Of a DNA stretch of 64,000 nucleotides, positions 35,001 to 49,059 are shown in pieces. A program made the position numbers and the translations under genes. Location of the stretch: contig SPDT01000009.1 of the NCBI GenBank assembly GCA_008477525.1, positions 1,298,777 to 1,362,776 of the forward strand, in the 5' to 3' direction. The notes under the pieces were generated by a model. It saw only the letters and a list, made by a program, of their open reading frames with translations, ran no database searches and had not been told where the DNA came from. Each line of letters begins with the position of its first letter. The stretch's first letter is position 1. This DNA is from Hypomyces perniciosus. Taxonomy: Eukaryota > Ascomycota > Sordariomycetes > Hypocreales > Hypocreaceae.

Positions 35001-36339
35001 ACGGCAAGCAGTATACAGATCGCTTTTTAAATAAAGTATAGGGTAGTGTACTAGGGATTATATACTAGTATATAAGGCCAGAGTTCCAGCCTAAATGGAT
35101 AATATCTAATATAGCAGCAATAGCAATAGCGATAGCGGATAGTTCTAAACCTTTATAGACAGCTATAGACTTTATAAAAGCTTTCTGCTAGTATATAAAG
35201 ATAGCGCCTGCATTTACTAGAAACGCCGCCTTAAACTATAAGCTTAACTTTGCAATATTCTGCAATGCGCTAGCTAGCTAGTTTTTAAAGCAGTTTCGGC
35301 TAAAGCTTAAAGAGGGAGGTATTAACTAGTATATTCCGCTTAATTTTACTTTAGAAGCTATAATAGCAGAGACAATAAAGGTAGATAAGGAGGACGTTAT
35401 ATATAGTAGCCTATCGATTTTGCCTAATACTTAAAAGGTATAGGTATTAATATTAACTTTAGTTATAAGCAAGATAGAATATAATTACAAGTATATAAGC
35501 AGGCAATTATAGTACCTATTGCCTGTAATATAAATTATTTAGCTTGTTATTAAAGGGGCAAAGGAGCCAGGCCAGACTATAGCTTTATTATTGCAGCTAA
35601 TATTACAGGCATTTAGCCTATCTTATATCCTAAATACTTTATTTAAAAATACTACTTCCTTTAAAGGAGCTTAAAGGCAAGGCTATAAAGTAGCCTAGCA
35701 TTATTATTATTTTTATTATTAGTTTATATTTTATTAACTGGATATTTCTTAACTATACTATATTATAAAGTTTTGCAGTTTATTACTATTGTTACTGTTA
35801 ATATTTAGACTATATAAATAAACTTAGGTTTTTTTAGCCTTATAGTATCTATAATAGTAATAATTATCTAGTATCTTTATATTTAGGGTATAATAATAGT
35901 TGTATTAGCGTGTATATAAATATAATAAAGATAATATAGCTAATATTTTATAGGCTAAGCTTTTTTCTTTAAAGGTTAGTTATTATAGTGTTATTTATAA
36001 GAGAAAAGAGAGTTTAGGTTATATTTACCTTATATATTAAAATATTATTAATATTTATATTAGGCAGGTAGTTATATAGTTTTATTGTTTTCTTTATAGT
36101 AAATAAACAGGCTTTTATATAACCTTTAGCTATAAATGTTAATATATATATAGACTATAAAGAGGAAAGTAATAATAATAGCTTTAGCAGCTATATAACT
36201 TTAGATTCCTATAATAAGTTTTATTTTAATATAGATAAAGGTAAAATAAGTTATAAAAAGGCGGAATTATTTATTTGTTTGTTTTATTATTTACGTCCAC
36301 TAAGTAAACTAATTATATAAATCCCTTATAGGCAATAGG
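32036..36339. repeat. RIP-degraded AT-rich repeat sequence
   Basis: About 4.3 kb dominated by TA, TTA and TAA steps, with stop codons in every frame. Stretches around 33.0-35.7 kb still show coding-like texture on the plus strand (runs of codons broken mainly by TAA and TAG), as expected of a transposon gene changed by RIP. I could not identify the original family. Confidence 0.65.
32454..32568 (+). repeat. Five-unit 23-bp tandem repeat
   Basis: Five 23-bp units of the type CTGGGGTTAAAGACTCTTATC plus two bases follow each other at 32454, 32477, 32500, 32523 and 32546, with a few substitutions each. The core GGGTTAAA recalls a telomere repeat but the period and context do not fit telomeric DNA. 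Confidence 0.8.
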
Positions 36340-39300
36340 ATGTTAGGAGCCGGCGGCTTACGCTGCTGTTTACTGAGTTTCAATTTATAAAGGAAAGAGG
36401 GTTAATCTAGGTAGTATTAATCTGTTTCCGCTAGGGGAGGACTATAAGGGTCTGTTTCCTCTATTAGTTTCTGGAAGGCCTTGCTTCCTATAGGTCTGAG
36501 TAGGTAAGAGAGGGGGGTCTCTTTTAAGGGGATATCTGGGAGGAAGGGCCTGACTATTCTGCATTCCGCGAAATGGCCTTACCTCCTTAGTTCGCTGCAC
36601 TTACAGATAGACTCTCTGTCGTGTCTAAAGCGTTTATAGTACTCCTAGAAGTCTTTATATCCCAATCTCTCTGCTAGGAGCCTGTGGAGGATAGGGCGAA
36701 GGAGTTTAAGCTCTAGGGGGGAGGCTGGGGCCCTAAGTCCCCACTATTTGTAGCCCTCCAGGGTCTTACCAAGCCAATCCCGCTCCCTTACCTCTGTAAC
36801 TTCTTCCTTAATCTATCTTCTAATATATATAATTATAGCCTAATTTTATAACGCAGCAGGGAAGGCTGCGCTTTATTTAGCCAAATAGTCGGCCTATTTA
36901 TTGCCTATAATGTCCTTATATCTTAAAACCTATAAAATAAAGGTTTTGTAGGGCGAGATACTTTGTGCTAGTTTCTGGAAATATATATATACTCTTTATA
37001 TAGATGGGGGGGGCTTGCTAAATAGCCTGTTAATAATTAATAAATTGTTTAGGAAAAGGAAGGCTGTTTAAATTATGCGGTTTTCCTTTATATATCTAGC
37101 CACTAGCTCTATAGCCTTTAAGGCGGCCTATACCTTTATGTTATAGACCTCTATATTGTTAAGGCGTTTAATGTTTATGGTTGCTTTTGCTTTATAGTAA
37201 ACGACTGCTCCCTAGCCTGTATTCCCTCCGATTTAGGACTTATTAGAGTAGGCTAAGACTAAGTAAAGGGGGAGGGAGTTAACTAATTCTAAGTGTTTCC
37301 TTACTGCAGTTAGTTTGCCTATACCTTTTAGGTTAAGACTAGGGAGAATATATAGGGATTTTTTAGCGAAGAGGGTAGGTCTACTGGTTCTATTAACTAG
37401 GGCGGCAGTATATTAAAGTCTGGTTTATAATAGTTAAGGAGGGAGTTTCTTATTAATGCATTAACTGATTAAATGGTTTTAATCTAGTCCTGCAAATCTT
37501 GCCGCGCATTTAAATTAAGCCTAGGCTAAGGCGATACTGGCTATAGGGACCCTTAACTCTCTATATAAGACAGGAATACTTATAGTCTTTTAAATTAAAA
37601 GGACTGCCTTTACTGCAGTCTTAAAGGCTTTATCTATTTTATTTACTAGGCTAAACACTTTTATATTCACCTGTTTAATAAAGTCAGTTTACAATTATTA
37701 TTTATACTTTAACCACTATACTTCTATCCTATATAGGGCAATAAAGAGGATATAGGCCTTCGCAGCTTATACTATAGCTTTAAGAGGTAAGCCCTTTTAA
37801 GTTTTATTAAATAATTTAAGGAAGTTAAAGACTTTATATACTTTGCCTGCAAGTGTTTCTATATATTTCTTAAAAGAGAGCCTTAAATTAAAGTAGACCC
37901 CTAGCTACTAGATATCCTCTTTAAACTAAACTAGTTTTCCCTCTATTATAATGCCTTCTTTATAAGTCTAGCCTTTTATATAGTAAAAGTGCAGTAGTTT
38001 AGCTTTAGCGAAGTCAAAGGATACTATATTCTTTACTCCCTACTTTAGCGTTTTATTAAGCGCTTACTATATAAAAGTAGCTGTTTTTTAAGTAAACCCC
38101 CCTATAATAAATATAGCGATATTATTAGTATACTTAAAGCGAGATTATTAGTCTTTAAGCTAAAGGATTAGGCTAAAGTAAAGTATTAATATAAAAAAGG
38201 AGATAAAAGACCCCTATAAAGTACTGCATTTAAGGGCGAGGTTTAGTAGGTTAATCCTATCTCTTTTATAAATAAAAGTAGTTCTATTACTTATAAAAGA
38301 CTCTGCCTATTTTATAAACTAAATAGGCTAGCTTTATTGCCTAAACTATAAAACTAATTTATTCTTTATAATAATATTAAAGGCCTTAGAGATATTAAAG
38401 GTAAGTAAGGTTATAACCTCCCCTTTACTTAAGGCAACTTTAATATTATAAATTAGGCAGGCGACTAAGTCTATGGCCATTCTTTTAAAAAGGGCCTTAA
38501 AGTACTATTTTAAAAGGATTTTATATTTAAATACTAAAAGGGATACCCTTTTTGCAAGTAGCCTCTTAAAGCCTTTTCCTATATAGGATAATAGTAAAAT
38601 AAGCCTAAAGGCTTTATAGGTTATATAGTTAAGCTTGCTAGGTTTAGGTATAATAGTGATTTTAGTGTTTTTAAAGGGGAAAGGGTAATATCCTAGCCTA
38701 AGGCAACCTTTAAAGAGGTTAGTAATAAACTCTTTAATAGTAGGCTATATATAGTGTAAAAAGGTAATTAATATATTGTTTATGCTAAGCGTAGTATTCC
38801 CTGCTTTAGTTATAGCTTTCTTTACCTCCTCTTTAATAATTATTTTATTTTATAGTATTTAAAGGTTCTCTAGTGCCTAAGGTTCCTAAAGGTCCTTAAT
38901 ATCTTCTTTAACTCCCTTTTACTGCAGTAAATATTCCTTAAAGAAGGCTGCTTACTCCTTAAGGTTTAAGATACTCCTACTATTATTTATTAAAGGGGGG
39001 GGTTAGAAATAGTCTATAGCCTTATACTATTTAACTACCTACTAAATGCCCCTGCCTAAGCTGGCTTTAACTATAATTTTATCTTAATAATCGCGTTTCT
39101 TATATTTAATAGTATTATATAGTATCTTCCTTACCTTAATCCATTTATTAATCTTAAAAGGTACTGCAATATAAACTAAGTAGGCCATCTAGCAGTCTTT
39201 ATCCTACTAGGGGGCACTGTATTTATTTTAATGTCTTTTTTTGCCTGTAAACTATATATAGTCCGCGAAAAGTCTTTAAAGTGCTTATATAGCCGCGTCT

Positions 39301-41050
39301 AGGTCCCCTTTAATTAAATTAGTCGCGTTTACCTTTAGGAGGAGCTAGGCGTATATATACATTAGCTGGCTAAACTCCTATAGGCTCTTAAAGGGGATAT
39401 ATTTCTTCCCTGCATTAGCTATTGGCTTAATAGGGCTTAAGAGCGTAGTAGTGACTATATAGTGGTCTAAGCCTATATCTAGGTTTCTTGTAACAGTTAT
39501 CGATACAGGGCAGTTAAAGAAAATAAGGTTAATGCATTTTCTGAAATCCTTTATAGGGGTATCTATAAAGGCAGGGATTAGGTTATATTTATCCGCCTAC
39601 TTAGCTAGTCTATTGCCTGCAGTATTTAAGACTCAGCCTAATTACTATATTTAATATAATACATTAAAGTCTCCTGCAATAATTAAATTTAAAGGGGGCT
39701 AGCCCTACCCTTTAAAGGTTTTTATTACAGTATTAAAAGAAGCCTTATAATAAATATTAATAACTATATATCCGCAGACTTCTACCTAGCAAATACAGTT
39801 ACTCTTTAATTTTAAGGGCAAGAGTTATTAGTATAATAGGTTTAGTGATTTTTTAATATATATAAAAATAGAAGGTCTAGTCTCCCTTTAGTCGTTAAGT
39901 AGGTTAAATGCTTAAAAGTTAAGGTAAGATTTTATCTGTCTCTTAAATAATAAAGTATCCTAGCAAGTCTATAGCTTTTAGATAAATATAATATTAAAGC
40001 TGTCTTCCCAGGCAAGTAAAAGGGCTATATTATAATACTATCCCTATTTTCTTATATTAGCCTAGAAGATTTTTAGGCTAAAGTTCTTTTAGCAGTTTCG
40101 ACAGGGTCTATTATTTATAAATTAGATTTATAAGGTTTATCTCCTTTAAGGGATTCCCTTAAGGCATTATCTATAGAGTCGTTAAGATCAGTAACCTCTA
40201 CTATAGAGCGGGCCAGTAAGCTTTCCTTTAATAAGCTATTAAGGATATTTATTAGGTTAATTTTATTTTAGGGTAGCTTTATTGCAGGGGCAAGGGGTAT
40301 TATCCTGCTTAGAGGGAGGGGTCTTTGGATCCAGGCCCTGGGAGCAGGGGCAGTAAGAGATCTGGCCAGGGCGGCCTAGGGAGCTCCTCCCTTAAGTGCA
40401 CTGGATTTAGGCTTAGGGGCAGGGGGGGCGGGGTTCCTTTTCTAGAATTCCTAAATCCTAAGTTCTTTAATACTTTTAAGTTATTTTTTAATAGTATATA
40501 CTTTTATGCTATCTTTAATAGTTAGGCGTATATAATAGTTTAAAGTATTAGATTAGTAAAGTCTAAGGCAGTTAATATATTAAGTGGGGTAGTTGCAGTT
40601 TTTATTTTTATTAGTGTATTGGAAGGCAGGCTTACTGCACTTTTTGCATTATATGGTTCTAGTGTATCCTTAAGGGTTATAAAAGCTAAGGCACCTATTA
40701 TATTAGGTTACCTATACCTTTTAGGTCTAGAGCTCCGCTAAGGCTAAGCAGTTAAAGAGTTTAAAGCCTGTTTTAATTTCCTCTCTAAAGGAGATAAAGT
40801 AGTGGCAGGTGTTAGTGGTCTCGTTAAAAGGGGCCTTTTAGTAGAAGACTGGGGGTTCCTTAGACCTAGCGCTCCCCTAAGCCTTGATTGGGACTAGCGC
40901 GTTAGTGGGGAAGGTGCCTAAGGTGTCGGTATAGTATTTAAAAACACCTTGCATAAGAAAACTCCTCTATATGCATACTTCCTCGATCCTTAGGCCGCTA
41001 GCCTCTGCGGTCGGGCTTAGGGCAAGGATTACTTTTTTGATTTTATTGTT
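36340..41050 (-). mobile_element. RIP-degraded Tad-like LINE retrotransposon
   Basis: Minus-strand relic of a non-LTR retrotransposon. Segments at about 38.6-38.75 kb (reverse transcriptase) and 39.66-40.1 kb (APE-type endonuclease) align with the much less mutated LINE at 53395-55060 in the same order and orientation. Near 36.86 kb the minus strand still reads like the RNase H end (an H-I-G-N-x-x-A-D-x-L-A-K type string). ORF2 would start near 40.1 kb, and GC-richer ORF1 sequence continues to about 41.05 kb. Differences from the other copy are mostly G-to-A and C-to-T, which turned Gln and Trp codons into stops. It cannot encode protein. Confidence 0.8.
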
Positions 41051-44000
41051 CCTAGCTTGCAGCGCAAAGCCGGATTTCACTTCCTGAAAGTAAATGATAT
41101 CCTCTTTATTAAGCTTTCTAATCTTAATAACTTCCTATCTAGCCCTAATAGCAGTAATCTTTCTCTAACTATAGTCTGGCAGGACTTAGAGGAAGATTCT
41201 ATAAAAAGGCGGAAAACTATAATAACTAAAATAAAAGACTTAAAGATTATTTATTTATCTAGCGACTTTAAGATAAAGTATAAGTATAATAAGTGCTTTT
41301 TAAAGTTTAAGATTCTAGTTTAAACTCTAATATATTAATATAAGGCAAGATTAGCGGAGTAGTTTATATTAAGAATAAATGTAATAGACTTTAATACTAT
41401 TTAGGCATTTAATATATTCTAGCAGAGGTTTACTATAGATTATAGACAATAAAGGGCTAGATTAAGGCTAGCTAGCCTAAATAATAAATATTACCCTGTA
41501 TTTTATCTAGATATAATTAATATTATTAGCTGCCTACTTTAGCCTATTAGTAATAAAAGTGGATTCTTTAATAATATTACTTTTACTTTATAAAACTAAT
41601 AGGTATTATATAGTTTTAAGTATACTATAAGCAGTCTTTTATTTAACTTAACGCATTATATATTCCGCTTTATTATAGGAGTATCCTGTAAGTTTTAGTT
41701 TATTGTTATATACCTAGTTTAAACCAAGATCTTTAACCTATTATAGTCGCGAGCAAAGTGCTAGGCCTAGTAAATAGCGTTTATATAAAGTAATACTATG
41801 CAGCGCTACTATATTAAGGCGCTGTCTATATATATAAAGTAAATGTTTTTAGATAGGGAGCTGTTTAGGGAGGGGGTTAAGCTGTTATAGAAACTTAGTG
41901 ATTGCTGGTTATAGAATATATTATATAAGAAATAGTCTATCTTCTAGGTATTGTTTATAGAGCAATAGCTTAGCTTTGCCTAAAGGCATATATATAATAA
42001 GTTTTAGGTTAACTATAAGCCTGTATTTTATATATATAATTATGGAGCTAATATTTAAATTAAAGTAAATTAACTGGTAGAGAATCTTTTAAAAGAGATA
42101 TACCTTTAAGCTAATAATAAAGAAAATAATAATAGTAAAAGCAGCGATAGCGATAGTAATACTAGTAGCAGTAGCCTTAAAAAGTATAGCGACTTACCTT
42201 AAGAAAGTAGTAACAGTTATAATAATAATATATTAAATAATAAAGTATAGGAAAAGGTAGATAATAAAAATACTATTTATTAAGCATTACTATACAGTAA
42301 TAGATTTAAGTAGCTAAGCGTTAAGCTTAAGAAAAAGTATAACCTAGATTATATTAACTAGGTATTATATACTCTCACTATTAAGATAAACTATATTAAA
42401 GGAGTGTCCTAAGGCTAGCGTTTAAGTATTAATTAAGATAGGGAAGCACTTTATATACTAGCAAATTAGTTTAAAGTTACTATATTATATTACAGTCTAT
42501 ATAACTTTACTTTTTATCCCTTTACCTTTTACCTATAATATAGTAATTTCTCTTTTAGCAGCCTATTAAAGTTTTTTAGTAATCTTTATACTATTATATA
42601 AAATAATATAAATTACTAAAACAATAGTGTAGATATACTTTCCTTTAGCTTCTTTTAAGGCTACTTAAATATTAAGCGATTAATTTAAAGCTGCGCGGAA
42701 AACCTTTTACCTATAAAAGGCACAGTAATAGCAGCGCTTATATTGCCGCTATTAAAGGCAAACTAAAATCCTGTATATTTACAAGCTAAATAAAAGCAGC
42801 TTTTCTATATCCTTTATAGTAAGGAGACGCTAGATTAGCTAGAGTTATTAACCCTATTTATATATAAAAGATAGCACTTTAAGGCTATAATAGTATAAAA
42901 GCAGATAGCGTTCTGTATAAAGCAGGTTATTACTATTAAAGTCTTAGGCTTTACTAGGCAATAGCAGAACTTTTTTAATATACTCTAGCCTATCTTTTAA
43001 CTTATATAATTCTTCCTAAAAGAGATTTAGTTATATATACCTATATTATAAAGTTTTAGGCTATCTATATTCTTTAATATCTTTTACTTTTATATTAAGA
43101 TATTTAAGCTAATATTAGGTGAAATAGACTGCTAGTTTTAGGCTAAAGGCAATAAAGGTTTTAACTTAATACTTTTAAAAGCTATTGCTATTTTAGATTA
43201 TCTCAGTAACTTTTACTTTATAAGTAACCTTAAAGTACTCTTAAATATAGTCTTTAGCCCCTTTATTATAATTAAGAGTCTATATAAAAGGGCTTAACTA
43301 TATATATTGCTAAATATATTTAACTTTTACGATTTTATTAGCATTATTAATATTATATAGTAGCCTTATATAGTTAATAATAATCGGCCTATCCTACTAT
43401 ATATAGCCGCCTTAGTATACTATTATAGCCTTATTATAGCGGCTAACTGGTATAGTTAGGTCTAGTTTAACTAGTTTAAAGGTAAGGTTATCCGGGATAT
43501 TAAAGCTACTATCTGCTTCCTTAAAGAGGTATTTTGCGATATATAGATTCTATAAATAGTATCCTTTATAATATTTTAGCTGCAGAAATATCTTAGCTGC
43601 AGTATTTATAGTAGTAGAGAGCTAACTAAATATACTAGGTAATTATAAAAGGTTAATATAGCTTTAACTGCTTAGGAATTAAGTAATAAACTGTTTAGTA
43701 ACTAGTTAGTTTTTTTAAAAAGTAGGTTAAGGTATTTAATTGCTAATATAAAATGTAAATAGGCAATTCTAGGTATTTTTTAAAAGGTTAATATTTAAAG
43801 GGCCCCTGCCTATAGCTATATTAAATAAAGCCTAGCAGGACTTTACTAAAGAGATATACTAAGTATATATATCTAGTAAGCTTTCTATAGGCTAGCCAAT
43901 CTCTTTTATATATAGTATATAGTTTTTTATCTTGCGTGGGGTTATTTAATATATAAGTGAAAAGGATATTTCCAGCTATAATTAAATTAATAGCCTGGCA

Positions 44001-47000
44001 ATAGCAATAGCCTTAACCAGTATTAAGTAAACGCTAGGCTCCTATTATAGTAGACTTACAACTCGGCGTATTATCTAGCTAGCTGGCGCTATAAAGGAAA
44101 ACTAGTTCCTTACTGCTTGCCTAGGCAGTTTAAAGCAGGCAGCTATAAAGGCAGAGTAGTAGATAGTATTAGAGGAGTAGCAGTTAAAGAAAGTATAAAG
44201 ACTGGTAATTGACTTTAAATGCAATATTCCCTTTACTATAATACTATACTTAATCTTTAAAAGGTTTACTAAACTTAATAAAATGTTTATAAAGGGTAAT
44301 TAGGCTATATTAAACTATTACTAGACTGCCTATAACTGCTTAACGCTATATTTAGGCGATTATTAATATAATATTATATTTATACTGGCATTAACTATAA
44401 TAGCATTATTAGTAATGCCTTAAGTAAAGGTAAATAAAAGGGAGTTTAGTATAATATTAAAAAAGAAAGACTTAGCTATATTAATAGCGATTATAGTTAT
44501 ATAAATACTATAGTTTTTGCAGTTAAAGGAGTTCCTTTAAAATAAAGATAAGCAGGGTATCCTTTAAGTTAATAAAATAATTAAAAAGATAGGTTAATTT
44601 TACTAGGTTAAGGTTTAAATAGCTAATACTAATAGTATATATAAGGTATAGAATATAAAGGCTGCAATAACTATATACTATATAAGCTGCAATAAATATA
44701 GGTGCAGGGCAACTAAAATAGCCCTTAAAACAGTAACTTACATCTATAGTTAACCAAAGAGTTATATACATTATAAAGGGAGTTAATAGGTTTATAAAAA
44801 GATACAGAGCGCTTTATCTTAATAGTATTTAATAGTAATAATAAAGTATAGGTAAATCGATGCTTATTAATTATTAAGTAAAAGTAAAGGAAGGTTTATT
44901 AAAGCTATAATTATATTAATATAGGTAAACTTATATCTAGGTTCCCCTTTTTCTCCCCTTTATCCCCTTTCCACCTCCTATTAACATAGGCTGCTATTTA
45001 AGGATAAAATAGTAATAGTATCTAGCCTACCTATTAAACTACCCAGGGAGATAACAGTAATAGGCCCGCCTCTATTTAATATACTTTAATTAACGGCATT
45101 AAAGTAAAGGCTAGCTATAACTAGTAATAAATTTAGGGGCAAGCTATATTATCCTATATATATTGCCTTATATCTTACTATTATAGTTATTAGTGCTTAG
45201 GTATAAAAGGCAGCTAATTTTAAGGCAGGGTTAAAGAGTGCTAAGAGCTTAGGCTAAGTATATAGGTATTGTTGCCGCTAGTGTATATAGGTGCGAGGAT
45301 ATAGTATAGCCTGCTGCCCTACTTGTTTAAGCCTAGGATAAAGAGCTAAATTAGTTTGCCTAAAAAGCTATTAATGAAAGTAAAAGATAGCTAGGGAGTA
45401 AAAGACTATCGCGGGAACTATTAATATATAATATTAAACGTCTATATACCCAGTTTATTGCAGAGTATAGCTTTAAAGAAAACCCCTGCTTACTGAAAGG
45501 CAATACTGCCGCTAGGCAAGCTAAAGGTCCAGTCTGGCAATAGGAGCTGTGTGCCTCCTAGGCTAGGGCTACTACTCTGCTGGCGCCTGTCGTGTAGGAT
45601 CTATATTACTAGGACGCCGCAGCGCTTAAGGCTGCTATATATATTGCCGATAAGGCCCTAGACAGCCTAGTGGATTAAAATAAGTCTAAAGTAGCTATAT
45701 AATTAACTATTAGGCTGTTCCGGCAATAGTAGGCAAATAACCTTAAAGTTATATAGGTAGTTAAAGTTAAGAAGGAATAACTGCTAAGCCAGGCTAATAC
45801 TCTTTGCCCTACTACTGCGCTTTAAGTCTAGTATATTAAATATATATAGTATATAAAGTCTATAGTTATATATAGCAAAAACCTAATAGTTATTAGTATA
45901 GAAGTTAAAGAATATAGCAATAAGCCGCTTACTATAAATAGCGCGGCGGATATTCTTAGTAGCTGCGGCGCTTAAAAGGTTAGCGTTAATAAGTTTAGTG
46001 TTAAGGGCAAGGCGCCTATTTATAATAAATAAGTCTCCCCTATTTGCCTAAAAGTAGCCTAAAGTATTATTAGGAAATTCAATAAATGTCTCTATTATAA
46101 AGATAAATTATTTAATGCTTTAGGCTATAATAGCTATTATAGCTTAAAAGGAGAAGTTATTAGCGAAGCAGCTATATTAAAATAAAAGCAGTGCCTGCTA
46201 GACTTTTTAGATATACTACTGCTATAAATGCCTATTTACTATTAAAGTAGTAGTAAACTAACTTATTTTAAGGAGACTAGGGAACTATTAATAGAAATTA
46301 TTTAAAGTTAAGGTAAGTTTGGTTTTATTAGTAATACTGCAGCTGCTAGGCAACTATTGGCGTATATTAAGGATAGGCGGCTGCTGTATATAAGCGGCCT
46401 GTAAGTTAAGAGGTATATTTAGTATTATCTTAAAAGGCTACTTTTTTAAGGGTCCTTTAATATATATTTAAAGGATTAGGCAAAGTGCCTTAAAGGCTTT
46501 ATAGTTGGATATAATAGCAGCTAGTAGTAAAAGTAGATAGATAGATAATAATAAAAAAAAGAGTAAGAGTTTAATATATTAGGGCTAGTAAAGTAGTATT
46601 AATATAAAAGAGAATAAATAAAAGATAATAAATAAAGGGAAATAAAGGTAAAGGGAAGATATTTGCAATAACTTAAAATAGTAAAGAGAAGGGAAAATTT
46701 ATAATAGAATTTTAAATATAGTTAAGCGCGGCTAAGGATTTAAGTAAGTGTTGGCAGTTAAGGCAGTATTGCTAAAAATGTAAAATATAAATACTATTAG
46801 TAAGAGTTAATATATAGGGTAGTAGGGTAGTTAAATAGGAAAGTAAAAAGAGAGAGGATTTAAGGTTATAATAGCCTAGTGTATTTAGTTATTGATAATT
46901 GGCAATATTATATAACAGAAAGCAGATAATAAAGATAGTATATAAAGGGAACTTTTTAAGGCGGAAGAGTTAATAAATAAAGGTGTTTAGATACAGTGAA

Positions 47001-47170
47001 TACTGGCGAGGTAAGATAGATAAAAAGAGATGTAAAGAAAACGAAATAGTAAAGGGAGGGAAAAGGGTTTTATAAGTAAAGTAAAGAGAGAGGAAAAAAA
47101 GAGAAAAGGGAAGCAGAGAGAGATAGAGAATATAAGTAAGAGAAGGAAATAGCCCTAATTCACTACTATT
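41051..47170 (+). repeat. RIP-degraded relic of unidentified transposon genes
   Basis: About 6 kb of AT-rich DNA in which the plus strand has long runs of coding-like sequence interrupted mainly by TAA and TAG, best around 42.1-44.8 and 45.2-46.5 kb. Around 46.08-46.15 kb the frame has a Cys-rich patch that could be a decayed zinc finger. I tried to match it to LINE, gypsy, copia, MULE and helicase types by eye without success. The frame 44523-44771 on the minus strand is a chance opening. Confidence 0.5.
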
Positions 47171-47292
47171 CGTTTAGTGTAACCCTTGATTTACAAGCCA
47201 GCGAACAAAGCAGAGAGGAACTGGCGCCGATTTACTACCCTTTATTTATTCCGAGCCGGTTTACAGGGAATTAACAGGTTAAGTGTATATAA

Positions 47293-47725
47293 GTCTATGG
47301 TAAAAGAAAGGGAGTTAAATAATAGCGCAATTAATAGATATGGTATATAAATCTATAGTAGATGAAAGGGAGTTGAATAATAGCGCCGTTTATAGCAGTG
47401 ATGTATGCAAGTCTGTGGCAGAAGAAATGGAGTTGAACGATGGCGCCCTTTGTGGCAGTGATGTGTGCAAGTCTGTGGTAAAAGAAAGTGATCTGAATAA
47501 CGGTGTAGTGGACGAATGCGGTGTGCAAGTCTGTGGCAGAAGAAAGGGAGTTGAACGATGGCGCCCTTTGTGGCAGTGATGTGTGCAAGTCTGCGGCAGA
47601 AGAAAGTGATCTGAATAACGGCATAGTAGATAGATGCAGTATACAAGTCTGTGGCAAAAGAAAGAACCTAGATAAAGGTGAAATTAATAAATAAAGTCTA
47701 TAAAGTCTTTAGTAAAGGGAAAGGA
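47293..47725 (+). repeat. Minisatellite with alternating 58/60-bp units
   Basis: Units beginning GTCTGTGGCAGAAGAAAG or close variants start at 47293, 47351, 47411, 47471, 47529, 47589 and 47647, giving periods of 58, 60, 60, 58, 60 and 58 bp. Two unit types alternate in the middle: one with GAGTTGAACGATGGCGCC, the other with GATCTGAATAACGG. The 60-bp units would encode a 20-residue repeat (VCKSVAEE-type) while the 58-bp units shift frame. The middle is much less RIP-affected than its surroundings. Confidence 0.9.
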
Positions 47726-48289
47726 TATAAATACAGGTACCTTTAATAATAGTAGTAAATCTAAGCTGTTATTAAACAACTATAGTGTATTTAAACAGTT
47801 ATAGAATAATTATAAGCTAATACTATTTATATATTTGAAAGTAAAGTAGATATAATAAGCGTTTAGGGTAAATATACCTTATATTACTATATTATTTTAT
47901 ATATTATCTCTATTACTTCTTTACTTAATAGCAATTAATAATAAACTCGATTACTCTTTTATTTACTACAGTAACTGGCAATAGTATATTCTAATATTAA
48001 AGTTAATACCGCCTATTCTATTTACTATCAAGATAGCCCAATAAGCTATTTACTAAACAATAACCCGATTTACTTAGCAGGAATACTATATACCACTTAA
48101 TGCATTATCTATATTTACAGCTATTAATATACTATAGGGTAAAAGTATTACCCAGTATATAATAGTATATAATAAGGCTACTATACTCCTTAGAAAATAG
48201 ATAGCATTATACAATACCCTTTAAATATCTTTACTATCTATTTAATAAGACTGAAACGCTGCCTTAATCTAGGTTAATATCCCTATATA

Positions 48290-48665
48290 TCTCCAGGAAG
48301 CTCTATAGTATATAAGTGCTGATATAATATACCCCGAGTTTTTAAGAGAATTCCTGGCGAAGCTGTATAATAGCCTAGGAATAGTAACTGATAGGGAGTT
48401 AAATAGGTAGGAAAAGGATCTTAAGAAAGTATTATAAAAGGGATACTATAAGCCTATCTAAAAATACTTTAATAGTATTGCCAGGGATTATATCGCCGCT
48501 AACAAGGACCTAGGAAATGCTATATTAACTGACCTTACTTTAATTAAAACCCGATTCTTTATACAGAGTCTTTATAATAAACTTGAGATTAAGGAGGAAG
48601 TTAAGGTTTAGCGGGATTTAGAGAGGGTTATTAAGCAACTATGCCCTTTATATATAGCCTAGTGA
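48290..48665 (+). pseudogene. Decayed gag-like coding relic
   Basis: On the plus strand the sequence still reads as a mostly continuous protein with few stops, containing strings such as KYFNSIARDYIAANKDLGNA and a later TRFFIQSLYNKLEIKEE. The mix of aromatic and charged residues with an RDLERVI-type helix looks like a retrotransposon gag capsid. There is no intact start or end. The family is not certain. Confidence 0.4.
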
Positions 48666-49059
48666 AAGGTAAAGTTAAGGTAGGTTTTTAATATATATAA
48701 AAGTATATCTTTCCCTTTTTATTATTATTCCACTCTTTCTAGCCTATTGTGTATTATATAGTAGCAATTTCATTATTCCGATCATGTAACCAGCTTCCGC
48801 TGCCAGATACAGCCAAACGCAACTAACCAACACCAACCAAGCTGCAACCAGACCTATCTACAATCGACTAAGCTGTCCTTTTCATTAGGCCTAAACGGCA
48901 GCTTTAATCCGGTTTAATCAGACCTGCCGGATAATGCATTAGTTAACGATTAATAACGCCTTTTCCTTTATTCCTTCGTTCTTTGGCGTTCTATAACGCG
49001 TTTCCTTGCTTCCTTTGCGTTTGGCGTTATTTCTTTCCTTCGATTCGATCGACTTCATA

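Noticed and set aside
40325..40525. Small Gly/Arg-rich ORF as a gene
   Set aside because: It lies antisense in the ORF1 part of the degraded LINE and shows no protein features.
44523..44771. 82-codon hydrophobic minus-strand ORF as a membrane protein
   Set aside because: Its Ile/Leu/Tyr richness simply reflects AT-rich RIP sequence and it opposes the coding-like strand.
47293..47725. CRISPR array
   Set aside because: The repeats are contiguous with no unique spacers, and the genome is eukaryotic; it is a minisatellite.
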